Part shown: one piece after another, positions 49,652 to 61,270 of the stretch
How positions within the stretch are numbered: the first letter of the stretch is position 1
Layout of the letters: each line of letters opens with the position of its first letter
DNA from: G051903925 sp051903925
GTDB lineage: Bacteria > Pseudomonadota > Alphaproteobacteria > Zavarziniales > Zavarziniaceae
Length of the DNA: 64,000 bases
Assembly (NCBI RefSeq): GCF_051903925.1
Contig: NZ_CP173678.1
Span: 3,968,001 to 4,032,000, forward strand
Reading direction: 5' to 3'
The notes under the pieces: model-generated
The model's input: only the letters and a program-made list of their open reading frames with translations
The model's database searches: none
Told to the model about the DNA's origin: nothing
Program-made: the position numbers and the translations under genes

Positions 49652-52480
49652 ATGGCGACGTTCAGGGGTACGACGGGTCAGGACAGGTTTTTCGGTGGGT
49701 CCGCCGACGACACGTTCTTCTTCGGCGACGTCTTTCGTAACTTGGTTCAGAACGACCTCAGTTCCGCCGACACTGTGAATGGCGGCGCCGGGAACGATAC
49801 ACTGGCTTTCACGCTCACAATGTCTGTGAGCGAGGCGGATCTCGCCAATGTGCGCAACATTGAGCGGATCGTCCTCAGCAGCGATATCGGTCCCCAGGGC
49901 TCTGGGCCGACGACGAACACAGTATTCCTCACTGACGCGATGGTCGGGAGCGCCCAGAGCGACGTCGTCACGATCGTTGGCACAACGATCAACGACAGGA
50001 TCACTGCGGCGTCTGTGACCGGTGCCGCTCACCGGACCATCTTCATGGCCGGCGGGGGCAATGACACGGCAATCGGCGGTGCCGGCAAAGACACGTTCAT
50101 GGGAGGCGACGACAACGACATCCTCTCCGGCGGCGCCAACAACGACACGCTGATGGGTGGCAACGGCCTCGATACCCTCATTGCGGGACTGGGGGATGAT
50201 TTCCTGGATGGCGGCGCCGGCGCCGACCTCTTTCAGTTGACCGCCGAGCAGTTGACGTCGGCCGACTCCGTGATCGGTGGCAACGACGCGGTTCTCGACA
50301 CATTGGAACTCACCACTGCCGGTACTGTGACCGCTGCGGAGCTCGCAGGCGTATCTGGCGTGGAGGTGATCCGCTTTGGCGTGGCGGGCCTGAACAATAT
50401 CGCCCTGTCGGATGCCTTCGTCGGCTCCGCGATCGGCGACAAGGTCACGATTCTTGGCAGTGCGGGCGCGGACAGCATATCGGCTGTCGCCGTGGCGGGC
50501 GCCGCCAACCGCATCAACGCGGTTCTCTACGCGGGCGCCGACCGGATGACTGGCGGTGCAGGGGCCGACACCATCGATGGCGGCACGGGCGACGACGTGC
50601 TGTCCGGGGCGGCCGGCAATGACACGCTGATCGGCGGCGATGGCCTTGACACCCTGACGGCGGGCATCGGGGCCGACATCCTGGATGGCGGCGCAGGAAA
50701 CGACAGCTTCCGCTTCGGGGTTGCCGAACTCACGAGCGCGGACACGGTCAATGGCGGTACCGGCCGGGACGTTCTCACCTTTACAAGTTCCGGTGTCATC
50801 GCAGCATCGAGCCTTGACAAGGTGTCGCTGGTTGAAGTCATACAGCTCGCCAACGGCGCGAACAGGCTGACCCTCTCCAACACCGCGGTTGACGCGGTTG
50901 CCAGCGGTACCGCTGCAGACCTGCTGTCAGTCATCGGCGGCAGCGGTCTCGACATCATCGACGCCAGCGGCATTGCAACCACAGGAGCAGACGGCCGCCG
51001 AAATCTCGTTCAGCTTTTCGGAGCGGCGGGCAATGACACCTTGCTTGGTGGGGCTGGCGAGAACTACCTGTCAGGCGATGCCGGTGACGACCTGCTCTCA
51101 GGTCTGGCGGGGGATGACTCGCTCCTGGGTGGGGTTGGCAATGACACATTGCTCGCCGGCACGGGCAACGACAAGGTATTCGGTGGCGACGGAAACGACA
51201 CGTTCCGCATGGCCGAAGCCGAACTGGGTGGCGTCACCGGCAACCGAGACAGCCTGTTGGGCGGCCTGGGTATAGATACACTTCAGTTCACGACCGCGGG
51301 CACGATCGCGGGCAGCGACCTTTCCGGGGTCGAGCAGATCGAAGTCATCCGTCTCGCATCAGGAAACAATACGGTCGCATTGCTTGAGCGCAATGCGACG
51401 AGCGCGACCGGCGGCGTGATCACTGTGGTCGGTAATGCCGGCACCGATGTCCTGGATGCCTCTTCTGTGGACACGGGCGGGGTCCACCTCCTCGGCGCCG
51501 CGGGAAATGACACCCTGATCGGCGGTGGCGGGCGCAATGTTCTGGACGGCGGCGAGGGGAACGACGTCCTCGTCGCCGGTTCCGGCACGAACACGCTGAT
51601 TGGGGGCAACGGCAACGACACCTTCCGTTTTGAGGACCCATTCACATCGGCCTCGATTATCGGTGGCGCTGGGGCCGACACATTGGTTGTCGGTGGCGGG
51701 TTCGGTGCCTGGACCTTGCCCACATCCGCCACGTCCCTGATTTCGGGTGTCGAAGTCATCCGCCTGGAGACGAGCAGTTCGGCCGCCGGCAATGCCGATA
51801 CGATCGACATCGCCGACAGCACTGTCGCCTCGGCTGGTAACCGACTGCTCGTGATCGGCGACGGCAGCGCGAACATCCTGAATGCCTCGGCCGTTGCCGC
51901 CGGACGTTCGGTCACGCTGGTCGGCAATGGTGGCGCGGATCAGCTGAGCGGAGGCCAGGGCGCCGACCGGCTGGAAGGCGGCGACGGGAACGACGTCCTG
52001 AAGGGGAACGGCGGGGCCGACGTGATCGTCGGGGGCACGGGAAACGATACGATCACGGGCGGCACAGGCGCCGACACGATCGTCTGGAATCAGCTGACGG
52101 AGGGGATCGACACCATTGTCGGCTTCTCACATGCTGACGACAGCCTGCGCTTCAACAAGCTGGTCTTCGGCTTCAACGGAAGCTCGTTTGACACGCGGCA
52201 GGTCGACAGCACCGGCTCCGGTCCGATCGGCGCTGCCGATCTTGTCCTGCTCTCTGGCGTCGTCATCAACAATGCAAGTCAATTCAATGAGTACCTTGAC
52301 AGCAACGGCACCGGGGCCGGAGGGGCCGGCCTGTTCGTTGCGGCCAAGAACAGTGCGGGCGCAACACTCCTGTTCTATACCGGCGACGCCAGCGGGGCGG
52401 CCAACGACGGCATCCAGATCGCCAATTTCGGCAACATTGCATTGTCTTCGCTCGACGTGAACGACTTCGTTTTCGTCTAA
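49652..52480 (+). CDS. RTX-like calcium-binding repeat protein with interspersed beta modules
   Basis: 942 residues, no signal peptide. It has many GGxGxDxLxx nonapeptides (for example GGAGNDTL, GGNGLDTL, GGDGNDTF, GGTGNDTI) forming Ca2+-binding beta-rolls in about six clusters (around residues 135-190, 295-350, 455-515, 615-660, 755-810). Between them a different 90-110-residue module recurs five times, each with a VEVIRL-like core at about 71, 237, 394, 563 and 699. The C-terminus ends in hydrophobic ...DVNDFVFV, like type I secretion signals. Probably a secreted surface or biofilm protein. Base composition is lower in GC than neighbours. No transporter genes lie nearby. Confidence 0.8.
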   Translation: MATFRGTTGQDRFFGGSADDTFFFGDVFRNLVQNDLSSADTVNGGAGNDTLAFTLTMSVSEADLANVRNIERIVLSSDIGPQGSGPTTNTVFLTDAMVGSAQSDVVTIVGTTINDRITAASVTGAAHRTIFMAGGGNDTAIGGAGKDTFMGGDDNDILSGGANNDTLMGGNGLDTLIAGLGDDFLDGGAGADLFQLTAEQLTSADSVIGGNDAVLDTLELTTAGTVTAAELAGVSGVEVIRFGVAGLNNIALSDAFVGSAIGDKVTILGSAGADSISAVAVAGAANRINAVLYAGADRMTGGAGADTIDGGTGDDVLSGAAGNDTLIGGDGLDTLTAGIGADILDGGAGNDSFRFGVAELTSADTVNGGTGRDVLTFTSSGVIAASSLDKVSLVEVIQLANGANRLTLSNTAVDAVASGTAADLLSVIGGSGLDIIDASGIATTGADGRRNLVQLFGAAGNDTLLGGAGENYLSGDAGDDLLSGLAGDDSLLGGVGNDTLLAGTGNDKVFGGDGNDTFRMAEAELGGVTGNRDSLLGGLGIDTLQFTTAGTIAGSDLSGVEQIEVIRLASGNNTVALLERNATSATGGVITVVGNAGTDVLDASSVDTGGVHLLGAAGNDTLIGGGGRNVLDGGEGNDVLVAGSGTNTLIGGNGNDTFRFEDPFTSASIIGGAGADTLVVGGGFGAWTLPTSATSLISGVEVIRLETSSSAAGNADTIDIADSTVASAGNRLLVIGDGSANILNASAVAAGRSVTLVGNGGADQLSGGQGADRLEGGDGNDVLKGNGGADVIVGGTGNDTITGGTGADTIVWNQLTEGIDTIVGFSHADDSLRFNKLVFGFNGSSFDTRQVDSTGSGPIGAADLVLLSGVVINNASQFNEYLDSNGTGAGGAGLFVAAKNSAGATLLFYTGDASGAANDGIQIANFGNIALSSLDVNDFVFV

Positions 52481-52500
52481 GCACATTCGCGTCCGAGCAC

Positions 52501-52534
52501 AGCGGTCGAAGCGCCATTCGGGGCTTCGACCGTT
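52501..52534 (+). terminator. Hairpin after the RTX-like gene
   Basis: Stem of 12 bp including one G-T pair (52501-52512 with 52523-52534; core CGGTCGAAGC/GCTTCGACCG) and a 10-base loop, 20 bases after the stop codon. No T-tract, but position and strength fit a terminator. The rest of the gap to 52752 shows nothing I can name. Confidence 0.55.
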
Positions 52535-52752
52535 GCTGCGCGCGGGACCATGGTGGTTCCCCCGAGCGGCGCAGCCCCGCAGCGTCGTGCGCAGACGCCA
52601 TCGCTGCCGCTCGCACGCAATGGCTGCGGCGGAAACCAGGGATTAACGGGTTCGCGCGATAACTCGGACTGCAGGCCGCAGGTCGACTCCGCAATTTCGC
52701 GCATGGGTGCATCGCCCTGGGTCGACACGCTGGGGTCACGACGGTTCCGCGT

Positions 52753-54225
52753 ATGGTCGATGCCGCGCGCCAGGCGCCCCCACCCCATGTCCTGCCCTCG
52801 CCACGCCAGGTGCGCGACGCCCTGGTCGTGGGCGCCGTGGTCCTGGCGGCGGCGCTGGCCGGCATCCTGGCCCGGCCGCTGGGCCTGCTGTCGGACCTGT
52901 GGCCGGCCAATGCGGTGCTGATGGGCCTGATGCTGCGCGCGCCGCGGCTGGCCGGGGTCAGCTGCTGGAGCGCCGCGTTCTGCGGCTTTGTCGCGGCCGA
53001 CCTGCTGACCGGCAGCGCGCTCGCCATGACGCTATGGCTGACCCTGGCCAACCTGGCGGGGGTCGCCGTCACGGTCGGGCTGTTCCAGCTGCGCCCGGCG
53101 GCAGACCGCCGGCTGGCGCGGCCGTCCTCGGTCCTGGTGATGTTCGCGATCCTGGTCCTGTCGGCGGCGGCAGCGGGCACGATCGGCGGTGTGGCCGGGC
53201 CGGTCTTCTTCGCCCAGGATTTGGTCCCCTCGATCTTCAACTGGTTCACGGCGGAACTGGTCGCCAGTTCGATCATCCTGCCCGTCCTGCTGACCTTTCC
53301 CCGGCTGCCCGTATCGCGGCCGGGGGGCCTCGCCCGGGCCCTGCACGGCGCCCTGCGCGGCGTGACCCCCGGCGCCCTGGCGCCCGCCGTGTCGGTCGTG
53401 CTGGCGACCGCCTGCGCGACCCTGCTGGGCGGCCCCGGCGCCATCGCCTTCCAGGTGCCGGCGCTGCTCTGGTGCGCCGTGTCCTATCGCCTGCCGGTGA
53501 CGGTGGTCCTGACCATGGCGGCCAGCCTGGTCCTGACCATGGCGGGCTCGCTTGGGACGATGAACGTCTTTCCCGTGCCGGACACCAGCGCGATGATCTC
53601 GTTCCGGCTGGGCATCGCGCTGCTGGTTCTTGGGCCACTGATGGTGGGCAGCATCCAGGCCGCCCGGGCCGAACTGCTGCTGGAACTGCGCCACGCCGCC
53701 GACCACGACGCGCTGACCGGCGTGCTGGGCCGCAGCGCTTTCCTCCGCCAGGGGCAGGAGACGGTGGCCGCCCTGGCGCGGGAGCAGCGGCCCTTCGCCG
53801 TGCTGATGTTCGACCTGGATGGGTTCAAGGCCGTCAATGACGGCCAGGGCCACGCCGCGGGCGATGCCCTGCTGCGCCTGTTCGCGCGCACGGTGCAGCG
53901 CACGCTGCGCCGCGGCGACCTGATCGGCCGCCTGGGCGGGGACGAGTTCGTGGCCCTGCTGCCCGATGTCGACGGGGACGAGGCCCAGGCCCGCGCCGAG
54001 CAGATGCGCCGGGCCGTGGCCGACGCGCCGCCGCAGGGCGATGGCCGCGACCGCGCGCCCGTGACCGCCAGCATCGGCCTGGTCCATTCCGACGAGGGCC
54101 ATGCCTTCCGCGACGACGCCCGCCTGCGCGAACTGCTGCTGCTGGCGGACAAGGCGCTCTACCGGGCCAAGCATGCGGGCCGCAACCGCGTCGCCACCGT
54201 GCGGCGCCCGCTGCCCGCGATGTGA
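52753..54225 (+). CDS. Membrane diguanylate cyclase (MASE1-like sensor, GGDEF domain)
   Basis: 490 residues. Eight or so membrane helices (about 20-300) form a MASE1-like sensor with DLWPANAVLMGLMLRAP near the start. The C-terminal GGDEF domain begins DHDALTGVLGRSAFL, has FDLDGFKAVNDGQGHAAGDALL, and the catalytic GGDEF in IGRLGGDEFVALLPD. RRGD five residues before it is an intact inhibitory site for c-di-GMP. So it makes c-di-GMP with product inhibition. Next to the RTX-like gene; c-di-GMP often controls large repeat adhesins, which is a suggestive pairing. Confidence 0.9.
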   Translation: MVDAARQAPPPHVLPSPRQVRDALVVGAVVLAAALAGILARPLGLLSDLWPANAVLMGLMLRAPRLAGVSCWSAAFCGFVAADLLTGSALAMTLWLTLANLAGVAVTVGLFQLRPAADRRLARPSSVLVMFAILVLSAAAAGTIGGVAGPVFFAQDLVPSIFNWFTAELVASSIILPVLLTFPRLPVSRPGGLARALHGALRGVTPGALAPAVSVVLATACATLLGGPGAIAFQVPALLWCAVSYRLPVTVVLTMAASLVLTMAGSLGTMNVFPVPDTSAMISFRLGIALLVLGPLMVGSIQAARAELLLELRHAADHDALTGVLGRSAFLRQGQETVAALAREQRPFAVLMFDLDGFKAVNDGQGHAAGDALLRLFARTVQRTLRRGDLIGRLGGDEFVALLPDVDGDEAQARAEQMRRAVADAPPQGDGRDRAPVTASIGLVHSDEGHAFRDDARLRELLLLADKALYRAKHAGRNRVATVRRPLPAM

Positions 54226-54433
54226 AAGCCTCGACCTGACGCCCCCCGCATGAAGCCCCGGCCCGGCAGCCAGGGACACAAAACGTGACTGCCGGCGGGC
54301 CCGCGAACATGGCAAGGTCGCGCCTGGCACCGGGCCGGGATTCGTCCGCCGGGTGCCGTGGCATCGCCCCGGCCGATGCCGGGCAGGAACGCGGCGGGCC
54401 ACAGGTCCCGCCCGCATGTGTGGAGTGGCACCC

Positions 54434-55777
54434 GTGACCGACACCGCCGTCATTGTCCTGGCCGCCGGACAAGGGACACGGATGAAATCCCGCCTGGCCA
54501 AGGTGCTGCACCCGCTGGCGGGGCGCGCCATGCTGGGCCACGTCCTGGCCGCGCTGGACGAGCTGAAGCCGCGCACGACCGTGCTTGTCCTTGCCCCGGG
54601 GATGGAGGAGGTGGCCCGCCACGCCGGCGGTGCCAGCATCGCGATCCAGGAACGGCCATTGGGCACCGGCGACGCGGCGCGCGCCGCCCTGCCCGCGCTG
54701 GCGGGCTTTGGCGGCGGCGTCCTCGTCGTGTTCGGCGACACGCCCCTGCTGACCCCGGCGACCCTGGTGCGCCTGCGCCATGCGCTGGACGACGGCACGG
54801 CGATCGGCGTCCTGGGCTTCCGCCCCGCCGATACCGCGCAGTACGGCCGCCTGGTGCTGGATGGCGACGGCGCGCTGACCCGCATCGTCGAGCATCGCGA
54901 CGCGACCGAGGCCGAGCGCGCCATCCCCTGGTGCAATGCCGGCGCCATGGCCATCTCGGGCATCCACCTGCGCGAGCTGCTGGCCGGCCTGACCAATGCC
55001 AATGCCAAGGGCGAATACTACCTGACCGACATCGTCGCCCTGGCCCTGGCGCAGGGCCTGGCGGCGCGCGTGGTCGAGGCCGACGCGGACGAGGTGCTGG
55101 GCGTCAACGACAAGGCCGAGCTGGCCCAGGCGGAGGCGATCCTGCAGCGGCGCCTGCGGGCCCGCGCGCTGGAGGCGGGCGTCACTATGCAGGACCCGGC
55201 CAGCGTCTTCCTCTGCGCCGACACGACCTTTGGCCAGGACGTGACGATCGGCCCCAACGTCGTCTTCGGCCCCGGCGTCGTCGTCGGCAGCAACGTCACG
55301 ATCAAGGCCTTCAGCCACGTGGAGGGGGCCGACATCGGCGCCGGCAGCGTGATCGGCCCGTTCGCCCGCCTGCGTCCTGGCACCGTGCTGGAGACGGACG
55401 TCCACATCGGCAATTTCGTCGAGCTGAAGGCGACGCGCATGGGCACGGGCGCCAAGGCCAACCACCTGGCCTATGTCGGCGATGCCAGCGTCGGCGCCCG
55501 CGCCAATATCGGCGCCGGGACCATCACCTGCAATTATGACGGCTTCGACAAGTGGCGCACGGTGATCGGAGAGGATGCCTTCATCGGCTCCAACACGGCA
55601 CTGGTGGCGCCCGTCACCGTGGGCGACCGGGCCATCACCGCGGCCGGCTCGACCATCGTGCGCGACGTGCCGGAGGATGCCCTGGCGCTGGCCCGGGGCA
55701 AGCAGGAGGACAAGGTCGGCTGGGCCCACCGCTTCCGCCTGGCTGGCCTGAAGCGCAAGGCCCGGCGCGCCCGCTAG
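54434..55777 (+). CDS. glmU: Bifunctional GlmU: N-acetylglucosamine-1-phosphate uridyltransferase / glucosamine-1-phosphate acetyltransferase
   Basis: 447 residues from GTG 54434. The pyrophosphorylase signature is VLAAGQGTRMKSRLAKVLHPLAG. The C-terminal left-handed beta-helix has hexapeptide repeats (IGPNVVFGPGVVVGSNVTIKAF) and the acetyltransferase region NIGAGTITCNYDGFDKWRT. Makes UDP-GlcNAc for peptidoglycan and lipopolysaccharide. An in-frame ATG at 54416 would add six residues. Followed after 30 bases by glmS. Confidence 0.95.
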   Translation: MTDTAVIVLAAGQGTRMKSRLAKVLHPLAGRAMLGHVLAALDELKPRTTVLVLAPGMEEVARHAGGASIAIQERPLGTGDAARAALPALAGFGGGVLVVFGDTPLLTPATLVRLRHALDDGTAIGVLGFRPADTAQYGRLVLDGDGALTRIVEHRDATEAERAIPWCNAGAMAISGIHLRELLAGLTNANAKGEYYLTDIVALALAQGLAARVVEADADEVLGVNDKAELAQAEAILQRRLRARALEAGVTMQDPASVFLCADTTFGQDVTIGPNVVFGPGVVVGSNVTIKAFSHVEGADIGAGSVIGPFARLRPGTVLETDVHIGNFVELKATRMGTGAKANHLAYVGDASVGARANIGAGTITCNYDGFDKWRTVIGEDAFIGSNTALVAPVTVGDRAITAAGSTIVRDVPEDALALARGKQEDKVGWAHRFRLAGLKRKARRAR

Positions 55778-55807
55778 AGCGTCCCACGCAACAGGAGTCC
55801 TGACGGC

Positions 55808-57628
<1,821 letters not shown>

Positions 57629-57659
57629 GTGGCCCGGGTCCGCGGTCCGGCGTCTGGGC

Positions 57660-58769
57660 ATGGAGGTCCTGCACGTCATCACCGGCCTGGAACGCGGGGG
57701 GGCGGAGGGGGTGCTGCTGCGGCTGGCCGGCAGCGCGCCAGGGCAGCACGAGGTTGCCGTGCTGCGTCCCGGCATCGGCTTGCGCGGGCACTTCCACGCG
57801 GCGGGGGTCAAGGTCCATGAGCTGGCCATCGGCGGGGCGGCGCAGGCCCTGCCCGGCCTGTGGCGGCTGGCCCGCCTGATCCGCCAGCTGCGGCCGCAGA
57901 TCGTCCAGGGCTGGCTTTATCATGGCGACCTGTTCGCGACGGCCGCGCTGGCGCTGTCCCGCCGGCGCAAGGCGACGCGCCTGGTCTGGAGCGTCCGGGC
58001 GTCCGACATGGACGCCGCACGTTACGCGCGCCTGCACCGGATCGGTGCCTGGGCCTCCCGCTTCCCCGACCTTGTGACCTATAACAGCGCGGCCGGCCGG
58101 CGCTTCCACGAGCGTGTCGGCTATCGCCCGCGGGCCAGCGCCCTGGTCGACAATGGCATTGATATCAGTCGCTTCCACCAGGATCCGGAAGTCGGATCAC
58201 GACTCCGCGCGACGCTTCAGATCCCGGATGAAGCAACGGTCGCGATCGCCCTGGGGCGCAACGATCCGATGAAGAACTGGCCCGGCCTGCTGGCCGCGGT
58301 GCGTGACGTGCCCGGTCTCACCCTGCTGGCGGCGGGCACCGGGACCGAGGCCCTGCCCAACCAGCCCGGCCTGGTCCGCCTGGGGGCTCGCGACGACGTG
58401 GCCGCCCTGCTGGCCGCGTCCGACCTGTTCGTGCTGGCCAGCAGCCATGGCGAAGGCTTCTCCAACGCCCTGGGGGAGGCGATGGCCAGCGCCCTGCCCT
58501 GCATCGCGACCGACGTGGGCGACGCCGCCCGCGTGCTGGGCGGGACCGGCCTGGTCGTGCCGCCCGGCGACGCGTCAGCCCTGCGCGCCGCGCTCGCCGC
58601 CCTGTCGGCCGACCCGGCACGCCGGCGGGCGCTGGGCAGCGCGGCCCGCGACCGGATCGCCACGCATTTCACGGTCCAGCACATGCTCGACCGCTTCGAC
58701 GCGCTCTACGCCGACCTGATCACACACACGCTCCACCTACGTCCCCCGGTTCATCCGGGGGACCCATGA
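57660..58769 (+). CDS. GT4-family glycosyltransferase
   Basis: 369 residues. VLHVITGLERGGAEGVLLRLA is the typical GT4 N-terminus with the acceptor-side glycine loop, and the C-terminal half has LFVLASSHGEGFSNALGEAMASALPCIATDVGD with the E-x7-E donor motif. Likely makes a surface polysaccharide or lipid glycan; donor and acceptor unknown. The last codons form one arm of a perfect hairpin (58741-58763). Confidence 0.9.
   Translation: MEVLHVITGLERGGAEGVLLRLAGSAPGQHEVAVLRPGIGLRGHFHAAGVKVHELAIGGAAQALPGLWRLARLIRQLRPQIVQGWLYHGDLFATAALALSRRRKATRLVWSVRASDMDAARYARLHRIGAWASRFPDLVTYNSAAGRRFHERVGYRPRASALVDNGIDISRFHQDPEVGSRLRATLQIPDEATVAIALGRNDPMKNWPGLLAAVRDVPGLTLLAAGTGTEALPNQPGLVRLGARDDVAALLAASDLFVLASSHGEGFSNALGEAMASALPCIATDVGDAARVLGGTGLVVPPGDASALRAALAALSADPARRRALGSAARDRIATHFTVQHMLDRFDALYADLITHTLHLRPPVHPGDP
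58741..58763. terminator. Perfect hairpin at the convergent ends of two genes
   Basis: GTCCCCCGG/CCGGGGGAC, 9 bp, 5-base loop, inside the last codons of the glycosyltransferase and just before the stop of the convergent hydrolase. Likely a bidirectional terminator. Confidence 0.55.
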
Positions 58770-58792
58770 ACCGGCCGTCAAATTGGAGGCCC

Positions 58793-60037
58793 TCAGGCGA
58801 ACGCTTCCGTCATCGCGGAATAGACCAGCGTCCTCAACTCGCGCCGCACCGGATAGGCGGACGAGGGCAGAAGCTGGGCCATGAACACCACGGCCAGGTC
58901 CTCTGCCGGGTCGACCCAGAAATAGGTGCTCGCCGCCCCACCCCAGAAGAAGTCGCCGTGGCTGCCAGGCAGCATGGTCAGCGGCACGTCCATGGTCGTG
59001 GCAAAGCCCAGGCCAAAGCCCACGCCCGAATAGCCGGCTTCGGTGAACAGGGCGCGCGACCGCGACACCGCCCCGATATCGGCCCCACCCGGCAGGTGGT
59101 TGGCGGTCATCAGGTCCAGCGTCTTGGGGCTGATCAGGCGGGCCCCGTCCAGGGCACCCCCCTCCAGCAGCGCGCGGGCAAAACGCATGTAGTCGGCCGC
59201 GGTCGAGACCAGACCGCCACCGCCCGACACGAAGCTGGGCGCCTTCAGGTACGGGCTCTTGGCCGGATCGTCCTGCAGGTCGGGCGGCCCCGCCTTCACC
59301 GCCTTGCCGCCCAGCGCGCCCGCGGCATAGCAGGCGACCAGGCGATCGGCCTTGCCGTCCGGCACATGGAAGCCGGTGTCGACCATGCCCAGCGGATCGA
59401 AGATCCGGGCCTTCAGGAACTGCTCGAACGGCTGGCCGCTGATCCGCTCGACCAGATAGCCCAGGACATCGGTCGAGACCGAATAGTTCCAGGCCGTTCC
59501 GGGCGAGAACTCAAGCGGCGTCTTGGCCAGGGCGGCGATCATGTCGGCCATCGTGCCGCCCTCGCCGATCTTGTGATGGCGGTAGGCGGCATCGACGTTG
59601 GACTGCTGCTGGAAGCCATAGGTCAGGCCGGACGTATGGCGCAGCAGGTCGATCATCTGCATCGGCCGGGCGGGCCGCGTGGTGCGGAACGCCTGGTGCG
59701 TGCCCCCCTCGAACACGCCCAGGTCGGCCCATTCGGGGATCACCTTGGCCACGGGATCGTCCAGCGCGACCAGCCCCTCCTCCACCAGCATCATGAAGGC
59801 GACGGATGTGATCGGCTTGGTCATCGAATAGATGCGGAAGATCGCATCCTCCTGCAGGGCCTTGCCCCGCTCGCGGTCGGCCAGGCCCTGCACCGACTGG
59901 TGGACCAGGTCCTCGCCCCGCCAGATCAGCACCTGGGTACAGGGCAGCAGGCCCGGCGCCACATAGCGGTCGTTCAGGAACCGGTCCAGGCGGTTCAGGC
60001 GCTCGCGCGAAAAGCCGGCAACCTCGGGTTCGCTCAT
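58793..60037 (-). CDS. Beta-lactamase-fold serine hydrolase (esterase family)
   Basis: 414 residues. The SxxK nucleophile motif is in RIYSMTKPITSVAFM and the Tyr motif in AWNYSVSTDVLGYL. LRHTSGLTYGF and GFGLGFATTMD belong to the class C beta-lactamase/esterase/D-peptidase group. No clear signal peptide, so probably a cytoplasmic esterase. Start ATG 60037. Substrate unknown. Confidence 0.87.
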   Translation of the reverse strand: MSEPEVAGFSRERLNRLDRFLNDRYVAPGLLPCTQVLIWRGEDLVHQSVQGLADRERGKALQEDAIFRIYSMTKPITSVAFMMLVEEGLVALDDPVAKVIPEWADLGVFEGGTHQAFRTTRPARPMQMIDLLRHTSGLTYGFQQQSNVDAAYRHHKIGEGGTMADMIAALAKTPLEFSPGTAWNYSVSTDVLGYLVERISGQPFEQFLKARIFDPLGMVDTGFHVPDGKADRLVACYAAGALGGKAVKAGPPDLQDDPAKSPYLKAPSFVSGGGGLVSTAADYMRFARALLEGGALDGARLISPKTLDLMTANHLPGGADIGAVSRSRALFTEAGYSGVGFGLGFATTMDVPLTMLPGSHGDFFWGGAASTYFWVDPAEDLAVVFMAQLLPSSAYPVRRELRTLVYSAMTEAFA

Positions 60038-60159
60038 TGTCTTGGGTCCTCCCTGGGAGCGGACCCTAGCACGGCCGCGCGACAAGAAACCTGTGGACTT
60101 GCCCCTCTGGCTTGGGCTTTCAAGGCGGGACCGCCGGACCGGCGGGGGGAGACGACGCG

Positions 60160-61014
60160 ATGAAGCTGGCGACCTTTCTCGACGAGGGCCATGAGCATGT
60201 CGGCCTGGTTGTGGGCGGCGGCCTGGTCGCCCTGGACCGGGTGGCACCCGCCCTGCCCCGCACCATGATCGACCTCATCGCCGCCTGGCCCCAGGTCCGC
60301 GATGCCGTGGCCCAGGCCGCAACGGCGGCACCCACCCACCGCCTGGACCACGTCCGCCTGCTGGCCCCCGTCCCACGACCGCGCAAGATGATGGCGATCG
60401 GCCTCAACTATGCCGACCACGTGGCCGAGACGGGGATGGCGACCCCGGTGAACCAGCTCTGGTTCGCCAAGCAGACCAACGCGGTGAACGGCCCGTTCGA
60501 TCCCGTCGACCTGCCTCGTGTGTCCGAGCAGCTCGACTGGGAGGCGGAACTGGTCGCGATCATGGGGCCCACCGGCCGCCACGTCCCCGTGGCCCGCGCC
60601 CGCGACCATGTGTTCGGCTATTGCGTGGGCAACGACGTCAGCGTGCGCGACGTCCAGATGCAGACGCCGCAATGGATCCTGGGCAAGTCGTTCGACACCC
60701 ACGCCCCCTTCGGCCCCTGGATCACCACCGCGGACGAGGTGGGCGACCCTCACCGCCTCGGCATCCGCACCCTGGTCAACGGCGCGCTGCGCCAGAACTC
60801 CAACACCACGAACCTGATCTTCCGGGTGGAGGACCAGGTCGCCCGCCTGAGCCAGGTCATGACGCTGGAAGCCGGCGACGTCCTCTTCACCGGCACGCCG
60901 GGTGGCGTGGCGCTGGGCATGAAGCCGCCCGTCTGGCTCAAGGCGGGCGACCGCGTCCGCGTCGAGATCGATGAACTCGGCGCCATCGAAGCCGAAATCC
61001 GGCCCGAGCCTTGA
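60160..61014 (+). CDS. Fumarylacetoacetate-hydrolase family protein
   Basis: 284 residues. MAIGLNYADHVAETG then the metal site QLDWEAELVAIMG (E-x-E) and GYCVGNDVSVRDVQ, KSFDTHAPFGPWI, and TGTPGGVALGM. Members are acylpyruvases, oxaloacetate decarboxylases or ring-cleavage hydrolases; the exact activity is unknown. ATG 60160 follows GGGGGGAGACGACGCG. Divergent from the serine hydrolase. Confidence 0.88.
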   Translation: MKLATFLDEGHEHVGLVVGGGLVALDRVAPALPRTMIDLIAAWPQVRDAVAQAATAAPTHRLDHVRLLAPVPRPRKMMAIGLNYADHVAETGMATPVNQLWFAKQTNAVNGPFDPVDLPRVSEQLDWEAELVAIMGPTGRHVPVARARDHVFGYCVGNDVSVRDVQMQTPQWILGKSFDTHAPFGPWITTADEVGDPHRLGIRTLVNGALRQNSNTTNLIFRVEDQVARLSQVMTLEAGDVLFTGTPGGVALGMKPPVWLKAGDRVRVEIDELGAIEAEIRPEP

Positions 61015-61120
61015 GGACGCGCGGGCTCCTGCTGCTTCCCCGCATGCCCCGGGTCCCCGCGCCCATGGGCATGGGGTGGAATCGCGGGGAAGCCGATTGC
61101 CGGGCCGGTGCGCAACAGAG

Positions 61121-61251
61121 CCCTCCCCCGTCCGCAGGATGGGGGAGGGTTGGGTGGGGGCGGTGTCCCGACTTCCGGCAGGTCCGGTCCGCGCTGGAAC
61201 CTGAGGTCCAGCCCCCACCCCAGCCCTCCCCCATCCTCCGGACGGGGGAGG
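61121..61251. repeat. Inverted pair of family A palindromic repeats (BIME-like)
   Basis: Two 29-base hairpins, 61121-61149 and 61223-61251, are reverse complements of each other with one difference. Their flanks also match in inverted orientation (TTGGGTGGGGGC at 61150-61161 and GCCCCCACCCCAG at 61210-61222), giving arms of about 41 bases around a 48-base centre. It fills most of the 256-base gap between two same-strand genes. Confidence 0.85.
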
Positions 61252-61270
61252 GAGCGGGTTGGTATCCCCC

